A DNA stretch of 64,000 bases from Prevotella sp. (GCA_017617615.1 JAFZVV010000011.1:186001-250000), one strand, 5' to 3'; shown: positions 48,301 to 56,566, numbered from the stretch's first letter. Notes: generated by a model from the letters alone, not told the origin. Numbers and translations: made by a program.

Positions 48301-48657
48301 ATGAATACAGATTTATTCGCTCCTGAAATAAAAAGACTAATCAAGGAGTACCTGAACGATTATCTCCACTCACCTGAGTTCCGGCAGTTGCTGGAAAGCA
48401 TTATCAGTGAGGAGGAGAAGTACATGACCCGGGAAGAACTGTGCCGCTATGCCCGGCTCTCCCCCTCTACTCTGTGGCGTATTGAGAAGAGGCAAGCCAT
48501 CCCCCACACCATGGTGGGAGGAAGGAAACTCTATGTGAAAAAAGAAGTCGACAGATTGATTGCCGAAGGTAGGTTGTCGCTGTACAGTCAGCAAAACCAA
48601 GAAACCAGCAATAGTCGTCGCTCCCATTGTTCAACCAACAATAAAGATGCATCATGA
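48301..48657 (+). CDS. Helix-turn-helix (excisionase-like) DNA-binding protein
   Basis: 118 residues. A MerR/excisionase-type HTH (EELCRYARLSPSTLWRIEK, about 42-60) with the wing VGGRKLYVKKEVDRLI. Proteins of this kind act as recombination directionality factors or regulators in Bacteroidetes mobile elements. The start at 48,301 is preferred because the upstream extension is hydrophobic and lies in the leader. It overlaps the next gene by four bases. Confidence 0.82.
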   Translation: MNTDLFAPEIKRLIKEYLNDYLHSPEFRQLLESIISEEEKYMTREELCRYARLSPSTLWRIEKRQAIPHTMVGGRKLYVKKEVDRLIAEGRLSLYSQQNQETSNSRRSHCSTNNKDAS

Positions 48658-48989
48658 GTCTCAATACGATTTCCATAGAACAGCTTCTACAGACTCCGGT
48701 CTGCATGATGACAGGAGAGCAATTGGCTTTCCTGATGAACAACTTGCCCTTTTTCTCTGAGAGAAAGGATAGCACCTCTCCAGTTCCAACACCCGACCGA
48801 AAACTTGCGTATGGCATCAAGGGTATTGCTGAGACCTTCGGCTGCAGCATCCCCACGGCCAACCGCATCAAGAAGAGCGGCATCATCGACAAGGCCATCA
48901 CCCAAGTCGGGAGAAAGATCGTCGTCGACGTGGAACTGGCTCTTCAGCTTGCCCATGGCTACTGTGAATCCAACCCAACCAATTCCTAA
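48654..48989 (+). CDS. DUF3853-family protein
   Basis: 111 residues. The C-terminal half (YGIKGIAETFGCSIPTANRI, then GRKIVVDVELAL) is a second HTH of the DUF3853 type, common between the excisionase-like gene and the RepA-like gene in Bacteroidetes mobilizable elements. Its function is unknown; DNA binding is likely. Confidence 0.82.
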   Translation: MSLNTISIEQLLQTPVCMMTGEQLAFLMNNLPFFSERKDSTSPVPTPDRKLAYGIKGIAETFGCSIPTANRIKKSGIIDKAITQVGRKIVVDVELALQLAHGYCESNPTNS

Positions 48990-49000
48990 TTGCAACAGTC

Positions 49001-50320
49001 ATGGACAAGAATTCAAAATCAACCCTTCCGTCCACATCTTCATCAGAACGGACGGAAGGGAAAGAAAAACTCAAGATCAACCGTGAAAGCATCTTGAAGA
49101 GCCTGGAATCCCTGCTCCAAGACGAACAAACTGGAAGGGATGCTTCTCTCAATGCTGGCATGCTTGAAATTGTGGATGCCAACCAGGCAATGACAAGAGC
49201 CAGTATGTGCCATAATCCCAAGCCACTTTTCGACCCATTCTGGTATGAAGGGGAAATAGGATGTCTCTTTGCCGACTCCAATGTGGGCAAGAGTATCCTT
49301 GCCATGCAGATAGCCGTGGACATAGCAAAGGAACAGCGTGTTCTCTATTTCGACTTCGAGCTGTCAGAAAAGCAGTTCCAGTTGAGATACACAGACGAAA
49401 ACAACAAGCTCTACCGCTTTCCCGACAAGCTCTTCCGCGTGACCATCAACCCCGACAAAATTTGCTCCTTATCCATCCCCTTCGAGGAGGCCGTCATGTG
49501 CAGCATCGAGGAAGCAGCCATCAGCACGGAATCCAAGGTGCTTGTCATCGACAACATCTCCATCCTGTGCATGCAGACGGAGAAAGGTGAGGACGCTGCA
49601 GTGCTCGTCAGGAGGCTCAGGGAACTAAGGGCAAAACACGGATTCTCCATCCTCATCATCGCCCACACCCCCAAGCGCAACATGTGCAACCCTATCACTC
49701 AAAACGACTTGGCAGGGTCGAAAAAGCTGTTCAACTTCATCGATAGTTGCTTCGCCGTCGGGAAGAGCGTGGTGGGTTCCAACATCCGCTATGTCAAGCA
49801 AATCAAGGTGAGGAACTGTGAGGAGCGACATGGTACCGATAACGTGCAGGTTTACAGCATCGACAAAATCGGTCCGTTGCTTTGCTTCGTCTATTTGGAA
49901 AACTCGCCTGAAAGCATGCATCTGAGGAAAGCGGACAAGGAGGAGTTGGACGGTGAGGTTCTTCGTCTCTCTGGTGAAGGAAAGTCGACAAGGGAAATAG
50001 CCAGTTTGACGGGCAAGTCGAAAAGCACTGTCCACCGCATCATCCAGGATGCCGCCCGCAAGGGAGGGGGTGTCCCAACTGGGCAGATGGGACAAGCGGG
50101 ACAGAAGGGACAAGGTGAGCATTCTCCATTGTCCCAAATGCCCCAAACGTCCCAAGTGTCCTGCTGTCCCGATGGGACAGGGACAATAGGGAAAGAAAAA
50201 AAGGAAGGTGTGGAAGACACTACTTTCATACAGGCTATGGAGGTGAAAATCGACATCGATGGTCTGAGGGAAGATCCTCTCCGCGAGGAATTTTACCAAG
50301 ATGACGAGCCCCCATTTTAA
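49001..50320 (+). CDS. RepA-like AAA (RecA-fold) ATPase
   Basis: 439 residues. A RecA-type ATPase domain (about 65-300): Walker A LFADSNVGKSILAMQ (about 88-102), the segment VLYFDFELSEKQFQ, Walker B VLVIDNISIL. A short HTH (KSTREIASLTGKSKSTVHRI, about 327-346) follows, then a low-complexity GQMGQAGQKGQG stretch encoded by a repeat cluster. It resembles plasmid RepA-type helicases and the AAA_25 proteins of Bacteroidetes mobile elements, so it probably helps replicate or mobilize the excised element. Confidence 0.87.
   Translation: MDKNSKSTLPSTSSSERTEGKEKLKINRESILKSLESLLQDEQTGRDASLNAGMLEIVDANQAMTRASMCHNPKPLFDPFWYEGEIGCLFADSNVGKSILAMQIAVDIAKEQRVLYFDFELSEKQFQLRYTDENNKLYRFPDKLFRVTINPDKICSLSIPFEEAVMCSIEEAAISTESKVLVIDNISILCMQTEKGEDAAVLVRRLRELRAKHGFSILIIAHTPKRNMCNPITQNDLAGSKKLFNFIDSCFAVGKSVVGSNIRYVKQIKVRNCEERHGTDNVQVYSIDKIGPLLCFVYLENSPESMHLRKADKEELDGEVLRLSGEGKSTREIASLTGKSKSTVHRIIQDAARKGGGVPTGQMGQAGQKGQGEHSPLSQMPQTSQVSCCPDGTGTIGKEKKEGVEDTTFIQAMEVKIDIDGLREDPLREEFYQDDEPPF
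50070..50187. repeat. Cluster of GGGACA/TGTCCC repeats inside the RepA-like gene
   Basis: GGGACA and TGTCCC occur at least eight times in 118 bp, in both orientations. The density is far above background. Coding shows only the low-complexity Gly-Gln stretch, so the DNA itself may be the target of a binding protein, for instance as iterons or an origin. Confidence 0.7.
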
Positions 50321-50324
50321 TGGG

Positions 50325-50381
50325 GTTATAGCGCACTAGGACCCTGAAGGAGTCCACGCGCAAGGGAACGTATTTCCCTTG
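50325..50381 (-). promoter_or_regulatory. Candidate origin of transfer (oriT)
   Basis: On the minus strand 50,325-50,338 reads TAGTGCGCTATAAC, similar to the TAGTGTG/TTATA nick region of MobV-type oriTs (pMV158). A hairpin follows: CAAGGGAA (50,361-50,368) with TTCCCTTG (50,374-50,381). It lies directly before the relaxase gene. The match is by eye only. Confidence 0.5.
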
Positions 50382-50464
50382 ACCTTTTCGGGGGATTCCC
50401 CTCGACCCCTTTATCTTTTCCCTTTTGTCATATTGCAATTATGTTTAACATCAAAAAAATTGTT

Positions 50465-51844
50465 ATGTCTAATATCAGTAGTATACATATCTGTCCCCTC
50501 AAGTCCTCCGCGATGTTCCACAACGACCGGCGGAAGGAGATGCCACATGTGAGGGGCGACCTGACCCATCTTAATGAGAAATGGGAGAATCCCCTGTATG
50601 AGGGGAAGGGCATCGGCGAAATCCGCAAGGACATCGAACGGCGATATTTCGATAACGTCCATCAACGGATGCAGGCCAAGGCGGTTCCTCTGAGGGAGGG
50701 TGTCGTCAACATCAGGGAGGGCACCACCCTTGACGAACTCCGTCATCTGGCAGAAAGGCTCCAGCTGGAATTCGGCATCAAGACCATTGCCATTCACACC
50801 CATCGGGATGAGGGGCATGAGGAATCTGGCGAATGGGTTACCAACCATCATGCTCATCTTATTCTCGACTGGACGAACGACCAAGGCAAGAGCCTCAACC
50901 TCAAATCACCCGACATGGCGCGTATGCAGACCATCGTGGCAGAGGCTTTGAATATGGAGCGTGGCAAAAGTTCAGACGTGAAGCATCTCGATGCCATCCA
51001 GTACAAGAACAAGATGCAGGAGCAGCAAAACAAGCAGCTGTTGGAGACTGCGGAACAACTGCGTGAGGAAATCAGCAAGTTGCGCATCAGCCGTAAAGGC
51101 AAGGAGGCCTTGCTCCAACGTCTCGACAAATTCTCCGGCCTCTTTGGCAAATCCGACGTGCGCTTGCAATTGGATGCTTCTCAGGACGAGATCGCCCAAC
51201 TGAAAGAACAACTGGATGAACTCCGACAAAAGGTGGAGAACATACAGCAGAACCTGAAGCGCCGCACCCGAGAGCGTGACAAGGCAAGGGAGGACGCGGA
51301 ACGATTCAAAAAGGAGCGTGACGCTTACGCCCAAAAGGCAGAGGAAAGCGAGAGACGTGCAAAGGATGCCATAAAAGAAGTGGGAAGCCTGCGCCGCCTG
51401 CTTTATCCATGGCGGTATGAACTGCCAGACGTAGTTGACCTCTCACGCAGCAAAATGAGCAGACACGGCGGTCGTTGTTGGTTGCATGTCACCATCGAGG
51501 GACACAACGGGTATGTCACCAAACCCATTTCCACCCGTGAGGAGGCAATGTACGAACGCGGTGAGATTACCAAGGAACAACTTATCGCCAAGCATTTCAC
51601 CGACGAGATTGACCGTGCCTGTTACCGTAGGTGGCAGGGGATGAAAGGTGCTGCGCTAGAGAAAGAACTCCAGAAGACCACCGGTACCATATTCTTTCAA
51701 CTACCACAAATTCTCTTTCCCTCAAAGTTGCTCTCCGCCCCTGGAGGGTCAAGAGATGGCGAGAATTTCGCCATCCGCCACAAAAGCCGAGATGAGATTA
51801 TCAGGGAAATGATAGATGAAGGGTATAATATGAAATTGTCGTGA
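50465..51844 (+). CDS. MobV/Pre-like relaxase
   Basis: 459 residues when started at 50,465, where the family's N-terminal strand begins (ISSIHICPLKSS); ATG at 50,441 is possible. The relaxase domain has HTHRDEGHEESG and NHHAHLILDW, the latter being the metal-binding histidine triad, as in Mob/Pre proteins. A long coiled coil (about 190-310) follows, then a C-terminal domain of unknown function. It should nick oriT and carry the strand into a recipient with help from another conjugative element. No coupling protein or mating-pair genes are present. Confidence 0.85.
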   Translation: MSNISSIHICPLKSSAMFHNDRRKEMPHVRGDLTHLNEKWENPLYEGKGIGEIRKDIERRYFDNVHQRMQAKAVPLREGVVNIREGTTLDELRHLAERLQLEFGIKTIAIHTHRDEGHEESGEWVTNHHAHLILDWTNDQGKSLNLKSPDMARMQTIVAEALNMERGKSSDVKHLDAIQYKNKMQEQQNKQLLETAEQLREEISKLRISRKGKEALLQRLDKFSGLFGKSDVRLQLDASQDEIAQLKEQLDELRQKVENIQQNLKRRTRERDKAREDAERFKKERDAYAQKAEESERRAKDAIKEVGSLRRLLYPWRYELPDVVDLSRSKMSRHGGRCWLHVTIEGHNGYVTKPISTREEAMYERGEITKEQLIAKHFTDEIDRACYRRWQGMKGAALEKELQKTTGTIFFQLPQILFPSKLLSAPGGSRDGENFAIRHKSRDEIIREMIDEGYNMKLS

Positions 51845-51857
51845 AATCTTAGAATGA

Positions 51858-51891
51858 CGTGGCAACAGGTTTGCTGAATCTGTTGCCATGT
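51858..51891 (+). terminator. Terminator after the relaxase gene
   Basis: TGGCAACAG pairs with CTGTTGCCA around an 11-base loop, and is followed by TGTTTTTG. Confidence 0.72.
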
Positions 51892-52401
51892 TTTTGTATA
51901 TGACTTTATAAATTGAGAAAAGCCCAAAAAATTGATAAAAATTTGCTTGATTTCATCATAGTATCGATATTTTTAGTATTTTTGCAACGTGTTCTAAGAA
52001 CACAAATTACATCGTGGTTAAGAATTAGCGTTCAGCTATCAATCTTGGTTTCGAAAATGTAGGAGTTCAAGAAACATATCATTAGATGGATAGAGTGAAT
52101 GCTCACGCGATAGCGTGGGCTTTACTTATCTAATGATATGGGGCATCTCCTACAGCCTTCGATCCGGATTTAGTGAGTTCACGCTTTTTCTGTATCTAAT
52201 AAAATGTAGGAAATATGACAATCTTTGACTTTATAAAGATGTGGCAACAAAGAAGGGAATGATAGACCATTCTCATCCCATTCAATCATTTGGATTATTA
52301 TACTGGTAAAAATCGGCAGATCCTATACACTGTACGAATAATTATGGTTTAAAAATATTATGTAAAACAAGTAACAATCTTCATTTTTAATTTAAATATT
52401 C
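51892..52401. other. Gene-free AT-rich region with a strong secondary structure
   Basis: No coding sequence is seen. It holds a -7-like TATTTTTG (51,977-51,984), a 15-base palindrome GTGTTCTAAGAACAC (51,989-52,003), the long nested hairpin described separately (52,058-52,154), and about 245 bp of AT-rich sequence before the next gene in which I see nothing definite. Confidence 0.7.
52058..52154 (+). ncRNA. Candidate structured non-coding RNA
   Basis: Three nested inverted repeats: TGTAGGAG with CTCCTACA (8 bp), CATATCATTAGAT with ATCTAATGATATG (13 bp, perfect) and GCTCACGC with GCGTGGGC around a GATA tetraloop. Together they form a rod of about 97 bases. A -7-like element about 75 bp upstream could drive it. 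I cannot match it to a named family; a DNA cruciform or recombination site is an alternative. Confidence 0.55.
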
Positions 52402-54147
52402 ATGAAAAGACTATTAACATTAACTATATTATTATGTTTTTTTTCCGTTTCATATGGATTAAAATTCACCGTTGACGACATCACTTATACAACATTGGAT
52501 AATGCTTCAGTTAAAGTTACAGGGTTCAAATTTAGTCTTATTAACGTGGTTATTCCATCTCAGGTTTTATATAATAATGTGGAATACCAAGTTAAAGAAA
52601 TTGGTGACAAAGGATTATATGGATATAACAGCACTGCAACCACCAAATATTCTAAGTTGGAAACCCTCGTTATTTCCGAAGGAATAGAAAAGATAGGTAT
52701 CAATGGTATCGCAAGTAACAATAACTTAAAAAGTGTTTCTTTACCTAATTCATTAACAGAATTGGGCAATAGTGCTTTCTATAGTTGTGATGCTTTAACA
52801 ACAGTAACGTTTCCCAATGGAAGCAATCTTGTTATTATTGGAGATGAAGCATTTTATGAATGTAAGAAATTGGAGTCGTTTGTAATTCCTTCAACTGTTA
52901 CATATTTAGGGAAAAGTGCTTTTAGGTATGATGAAAAGCTAAGTTCAATAACAATACCTGAAAATATCTTGATCATTCAACAATATTGTTTTTCAAATTG
53001 TAAATCTCTCAACACAGTGATTCTTCATGATAATATCACTCGCATAGAAAAGAATGCTTTCTCTAGCTGTACTGCTCTTGAAAATATTGATAATGATTTT
53101 CCTGAAACATTGGAATATTTAGGTCAGTATGCTTTCGAAAATGTTCCAGGAATAAAGCATTTGATTTTAAATGGCAATTTAGGTGTCATTGACTATTCTA
53201 CATTTGCATATTGTAAAAATTTGGAATACGTTTGGTTGAAAGAAGGCATTAACACTATCCGCAAGTGGGCTTTTGGTAATTGCCTAAATTTGAAATACAT
53301 TGTATTGCCTTCTTCTATAGAAACAGTTGAATCAGGAGCTTTTGGTGAATCAAATGAAAAACTATTGGATTATGTTGATCATAATCCAAGAACCTTCTTT
53401 TTCCTTTCAGACGAACCATTTAGCATTATGTATACATCTACAACTGATGGAGGAAATGCATTCCCCTCCTTGGGTAAAATAGTTTCAGAGGATAAATTTT
53501 ATGTAAAGGAGTCAGCAGTGGAAGCTTATAAAACAAAATGGCGTTTTTATCAGAGTGCTAAGGAAAAGGTTGATTATATGATTCCATTCAACGCCGACTT
53601 GACCTATTCGACAAATTATCGTGAATTTGATATGGATTTCCATGTTGCTGCGTCTAAGGGAAACAAACCATATGTTGCAACTAATTATAGTGATAAATCG
53701 GTTACGTTCACAAGTATAGATGATTATATTGTCCCAACTGAAACAGGGATAGTGATTCGCAAGACTTCTGATGAAGATACTTGGTTTCAAATTGCAGAAC
53801 AACAAGGTAATACATTGGCTATGAATAATTATCTGAAAGGAGTTACATATTCAGATATCATATCTCCAACAACAGACGAGGGAAATGTCAACTATGTTCT
53901 TTACAATGGGGTTTTCTGCAGGTTCTCGAACTCAGGTATGCTTAGCGATCATAAAGCATATTTGCAATTGCCGCCACAAACAGCAGAATCATCATTGTCC
54001 TTCAGTTTTAGTGATATCTCTGACGGGATAACAGAAATCAAGAATGATATCATCAATGACAATTATTATGATTTGAGTGGTATAAGAGTTGAGCACCCTA
54101 AGAAAGGATTGTATATCAAAAACGGAAAGAAAATCATTTTTAAATAA
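52402..54147 (+). CDS. BspA-like leucine-rich repeat surface protein
   Basis: 581 residues. A signal peptide (about 1-20) is followed by about ten LRR_5/BspA-type repeats (for example LETLVISEGIEKIGINGIAS and SITIPENILIIQQYCFSNC) to about residue 340, then a beta-rich region and the tail YYDLSGIRVEHPKKGLYIK, typical of secreted Prevotella proteins. BspA-like proteins bind host matrix or other cells. Its GC content is visibly lower than that of the core genes, so it is a foreign cargo gene on the element. Confidence 0.88.
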   Translation: MKRLLTLTILLCFFSVSYGLKFTVDDITYTTLDNASVKVTGFKFSLINVVIPSQVLYNNVEYQVKEIGDKGLYGYNSTATTKYSKLETLVISEGIEKIGINGIASNNNLKSVSLPNSLTELGNSAFYSCDALTTVTFPNGSNLVIIGDEAFYECKKLESFVIPSTVTYLGKSAFRYDEKLSSITIPENILIIQQYCFSNCKSLNTVILHDNITRIEKNAFSSCTALENIDNDFPETLEYLGQYAFENVPGIKHLILNGNLGVIDYSTFAYCKNLEYVWLKEGINTIRKWAFGNCLNLKYIVLPSSIETVESGAFGESNEKLLDYVDHNPRTFFFLSDEPFSIMYTSTTDGGNAFPSLGKIVSEDKFYVKESAVEAYKTKWRFYQSAKEKVDYMIPFNADLTYSTNYREFDMDFHVAASKGNKPYVATNYSDKSVTFTSIDDYIVPTETGIVIRKTSDEDTWFQIAEQQGNTLAMNNYLKGVTYSDIISPTTDEGNVNYVLYNGVFCRFSNSGMLSDHKAYLQLPPQTAESSLSFSFSDISDGITEIKNDIINDNYYDLSGIRVEHPKKGLYIKNGKKIIFK

Positions 54148-54156
54148 GCCGAAACA

Positions 54157-54351
54157 ATGAAAAGAAAGTATATAAAACCAAATACCACGTTGGATTGGTT
54201 GGCAACAAATATAATCATGGATACTTTTTCATTACCCAACACAGGATCTTTAGATGATCCAAGTTTTGGCCAAGCAAATGGATTTAGTTTTGAAGAAGAT
54301 GATGACAGTGATAAAAATTATCCAGTATATCGTGTATGGGATAATTTGTAA
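54157..54351 (+). CDS. Small 64-residue peptide gene after the LRR gene
   Basis: The peptide starts MKRKYIKPNTTLDWL, has no signal peptide and ends in an acidic stretch (FEEDDDSDK) and YPVYRVWDNL. It lies 9 bp after the LRR gene. The start resembles small peptides often seen in Bacteroidales with unknown roles, some of which are peptide precursors. Coding status is supported by its position and sense-strand AT-rich composition but not proved. Confidence 0.6.
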   Translation: MKRKYIKPNTTLDWLATNIIMDTFSLPNTGSLDDPSFGQANGFSFEEDDDSDKNYPVYRVWDNL

Positions 54352-54402
54352 TAATAGTATATTTGTTTAGTCAATTAAATGACAATTATAAGGATTATGA
54401 TG

Positions 54403-54507
54403 ATGTCATGGAGATAATAGGGTTTATCATTTCAAAGAAATGTTCGCTATTTTCTTCCATGACATTATTTGAAAGAATGTCGAGACATCCATGATGCCCC
54501 ATGACAT
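54403..54507. repeat. ATGTCATGG inverted/direct repeats near the right end
   Basis: ATGTCATGGA at 54,403-54,412 is the perfect inverse of TCCATGACAT at 54,456-54,465, and a third copy CCATGACAT lies at 54,499-54,507. They may be binding sites for the integrase or the excisionase-like protein, or a terminator for the LRR operon. The surrounding gene-free stretch (54,352-54,535) holds nothing else definite. Confidence 0.5.
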
Positions 54508-54535
54508 TTCCTTTCGAAATACCCAGTATTGCTAA

Positions 54536-54552
54536 CCAAAATTTGTTCAGAC
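54536..54552 (+). repeat. Integrase arm-type repeat, copy 3 (right end)
   Basis: CCAAAATTTGTTCAGAC, differing from the two left-end copies only in the last base. It lies 46 bp inside the right att repeat. Confidence 0.7.
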
Positions 54553-54565
54553 GGGCAAAAACAAA

Positions 54566-54589
54566 AGAGAGTTACTTTCGTAACTCTCT
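54566..54589 (-). terminator. Terminator of the tRNA-Asn gene
   Basis: AGAGAGTTAC pairs with GTAACTCTCT around TTTC. Read on the minus strand it lies 10 bp after the tRNA 3' end and is followed by TTTTGTTTTTG. Confidence 0.72.
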
Positions 54590-54598
54590 CATTTTTAA

Positions 54599-54642
54599 GC
54601 GCTTCAGGATGGGCTTGAACCAACGACCCCCTGATTAACAGT
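54599..54642. repeat. Right copy of the 44-bp att repeat
   Basis: It is identical to 44,078-44,121 and overlaps the 3' half of the intact tRNA-Asn gene, so integration kept the tRNA whole. Confidence 0.93.
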
Positions 54643-54673
54643 CAGGTGCTCTAACCAACTGAGCTACTGAAGC
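54600..54673 (-). tRNA. tRNA-Asn (anticodon GTT)
   Basis: 74 nt on the minus strand. The acceptor arms GCTTCAG and CTGAAGC pair fully, the D arm is GCTC/GAGC, the anticodon stem CCTGA/TCAGG encloses CTGTTAA, with anticodon GTT. The T arm has one mismatch. The discriminator is G. The gene is the attachment site of the element. Confidence 0.93.
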
Positions 54674-54693
54674 AGGTTTTTCGATTGCGGTTG

Positions 54694-54725
54694 CAAAAGT
54701 ATAGCCTTTTTTTTATTCCACCAAA
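54694..54725 (-). promoter_or_regulatory. Promoter of the tRNA-Asn gene
   Basis: On the minus strand TTTG (54,722-54,725) and TACTTTTG (54,694-54,701) are 20 bp apart. The transcript would start about 14 bases before the mature tRNA. Confidence 0.7.
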
Positions 54726-54806
54726 CTTTTTCGGCAAAAAATATGAAGAATATGAAAATTTATCTATTTTTTCGCACTTTTATAGCAGAATACGGCTATA
54801 ATAATG

Positions 54807-54814
54807 TATCTTTG
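54807..54814 (+). promoter_or_regulatory. -7 element of the S41 protease gene
   Basis: TATCTTTG lies 25 bp before ATG at 54,839 and excludes the upstream ATG at 54,743 as the main start. Confidence 0.5.
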
Positions 54815-54838
54815 CCACCTAAAAATATAGCAGTGCTC

Positions 54839-56518
54839 ATGAAAACAAAGCATATATTGCTCTGCGTAGTCGCCGCCTTCGCCACCAACATGGCGGTGGC
54901 GCAGACTGAAAGCGACCATAACTTCGAGGTGAAGAAACAACTCGACGTGTTCAACAGCATCTACAAGAACCTCGACATGATGTACGTCGACACGCTCGAT
55001 GCCAAGGAGGTAATAGGCACAGGCATCAAGGCCATGCTACGCAGCCTCGACCCCTACACCGAATACTACCCTGCGGAGAAGATGGAAGACCTAAAGGAAA
55101 TCTATACAGGTAAGTTCGCCGGCATCGGTGCCATCATCCGCTACAACTCCAAGATCAAGCGCGTGGTAATCGACGAGCCCTATCAGGGCATGCCTGCTGA
55201 CAAGGCCGGCCTGAAGAAAGGCGACATCATCCTCGCCATCGACGACTCGTCGATGGTCGACAAAAGCGTATCCTACGTGAGCAGCCACCTCCGTGGCGAC
55301 CCCGGCACGAGCTTCATCCTCAAGGTAGAACGTCCCACTACGGGCAAGAAGATGAAAATCAAAATTACACGCCAGACCGTGCAGACACCCTCCGTGCCCT
55401 ACTATGGCATTCAGGCCAATGGGGTGGGATACATCAACCTGCGCCAGTTCACCGAAGACTGCTCCAAAGAGGTGCGCAAGGCCTTCATCGAGATGAAGGA
55501 GAAAGGCATCAAGGGTCTCGTGCTCGACCTCCGCAACAACGGCGGCGGCTCCGAGGCCGAAGCCGTGCACATCGTCAACATGTTCGTGCCCAAAGACCTG
55601 CTCATCGTGTCGAACAGGGGTAAGCTGAAACGCTCCAACATCGACTACAAGACCAAGGTAGAGCCCATCGACACCGTGATGCCCGTAGTGGTGCTCGTCA
55701 ACGACGACACGGCGAGTGCCAGTGAGATTACCAGCGGTGCCCTCCAGGACCTCGACCGCGCAGTGATATTAGGTATGCGCACATACGGGAAGGGACTGGT
55801 GCAGATCAGTGTCGACCTGCCCTACAACGGCAGCCTCAAACTTACCAGCGACAAGTACTACATCCCCAGCGGACGGTGCATACAGGCCATCAACTACCGC
55901 CACGCACAAGGTGGCTACACCGAGCATATCCCCGACTCGCTCACCAAGGTGTTCTACACCGCACACGGACGTGAGGTGCGCGACGGCGGTGGCATCATGC
56001 CCGACGTAGTGGTCGAGCCCGACTCCCTGCCCAACATCGGATACTACCTCGCCACTTCAGGGGTTGACTCCACGGAAGTACTGCTCGACTATGAGGTCGA
56101 CTACATCGCACGCCACCCGTCCATCGCCCGACCCGCGGATTTCGAACTCAGCGACAGCGACTACGAGGAATTCAAGCAACGGGTCATCAACAGCGGGTTC
56201 ACCTACGACCACGAGACAGAGAAATACCTGCAGAACCTGGTGAAGCTCGCCAAGTTCGAAGGCTATTATGACGATGCCAAAGACGACTTCGACAACCTCG
56301 AAAAGAAACTCCGCCACAACATCGCCAAAGACCTCGACTACAACAAGGCCCAACTGAAAAAAATCCTTGCCAACGATATCGTCGCCGCATACTACTATCA
56401 GGCAGGCTCCATAGAGAACAGCCTCAGGGGCGACAAGCAGATGGAAGAGGCGGTGAGAATCATCAACAATCCCGACGAATATTGGAAGATATTGGGGAGA
56501 AATAAGCCCCAACCATGA
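54839..56518 (+). CDS. S41-family C-terminal processing protease (CtpA/Prc-like)
   Basis: 559 residues. A signal peptide ends near MAVAQ (about residue 19). A PDZ domain (about 95-180, with AGLKKGDIILAIDD) is followed by the S41 catalytic domain: LVLDLRNNGGG, then NDDTASASEITSGAL with the nucleophile Ser and GMRTYGKGLVQ with the catalytic Lys. It cuts proteins near their C-termini in the periplasm. The start was chosen from the -7 element and signal peptide. It is the first core gene to the right of the island. Confidence 0.93.
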   Translation: MKTKHILLCVVAAFATNMAVAQTESDHNFEVKKQLDVFNSIYKNLDMMYVDTLDAKEVIGTGIKAMLRSLDPYTEYYPAEKMEDLKEIYTGKFAGIGAIIRYNSKIKRVVIDEPYQGMPADKAGLKKGDIILAIDDSSMVDKSVSYVSSHLRGDPGTSFILKVERPTTGKKMKIKITRQTVQTPSVPYYGIQANGVGYINLRQFTEDCSKEVRKAFIEMKEKGIKGLVLDLRNNGGGSEAEAVHIVNMFVPKDLLIVSNRGKLKRSNIDYKTKVEPIDTVMPVVVLVNDDTASASEITSGALQDLDRAVILGMRTYGKGLVQISVDLPYNGSLKLTSDKYYIPSGRCIQAINYRHAQGGYTEHIPDSLTKVFYTAHGREVRDGGGIMPDVVVEPDSLPNIGYYLATSGVDSTEVLLDYEVDYIARHPSIARPADFELSDSDYEEFKQRVINSGFTYDHETEKYLQNLVKLAKFEGYYDDAKDDFDNLEKKLRHNIAKDLDYNKAQLKKILANDIVAAYYYQAGSIENSLRGDKQMEEAVRIINNPDEYWKILGRNKPQP

Positions 56519-56566
56519 CAAAAATCAAGAAAACAAGGCTTTTCTGCACAAAAAAACACAAAATAT

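Noticed and set aside
52075..52140. Invertible promoter (phase-variable switch) flanked by 13-bp inverted repeats
   Set aside because: Only 40 bp lie between the repeats, they contain a further hairpin and no promoter motif, so a structured RNA is the simpler reading.
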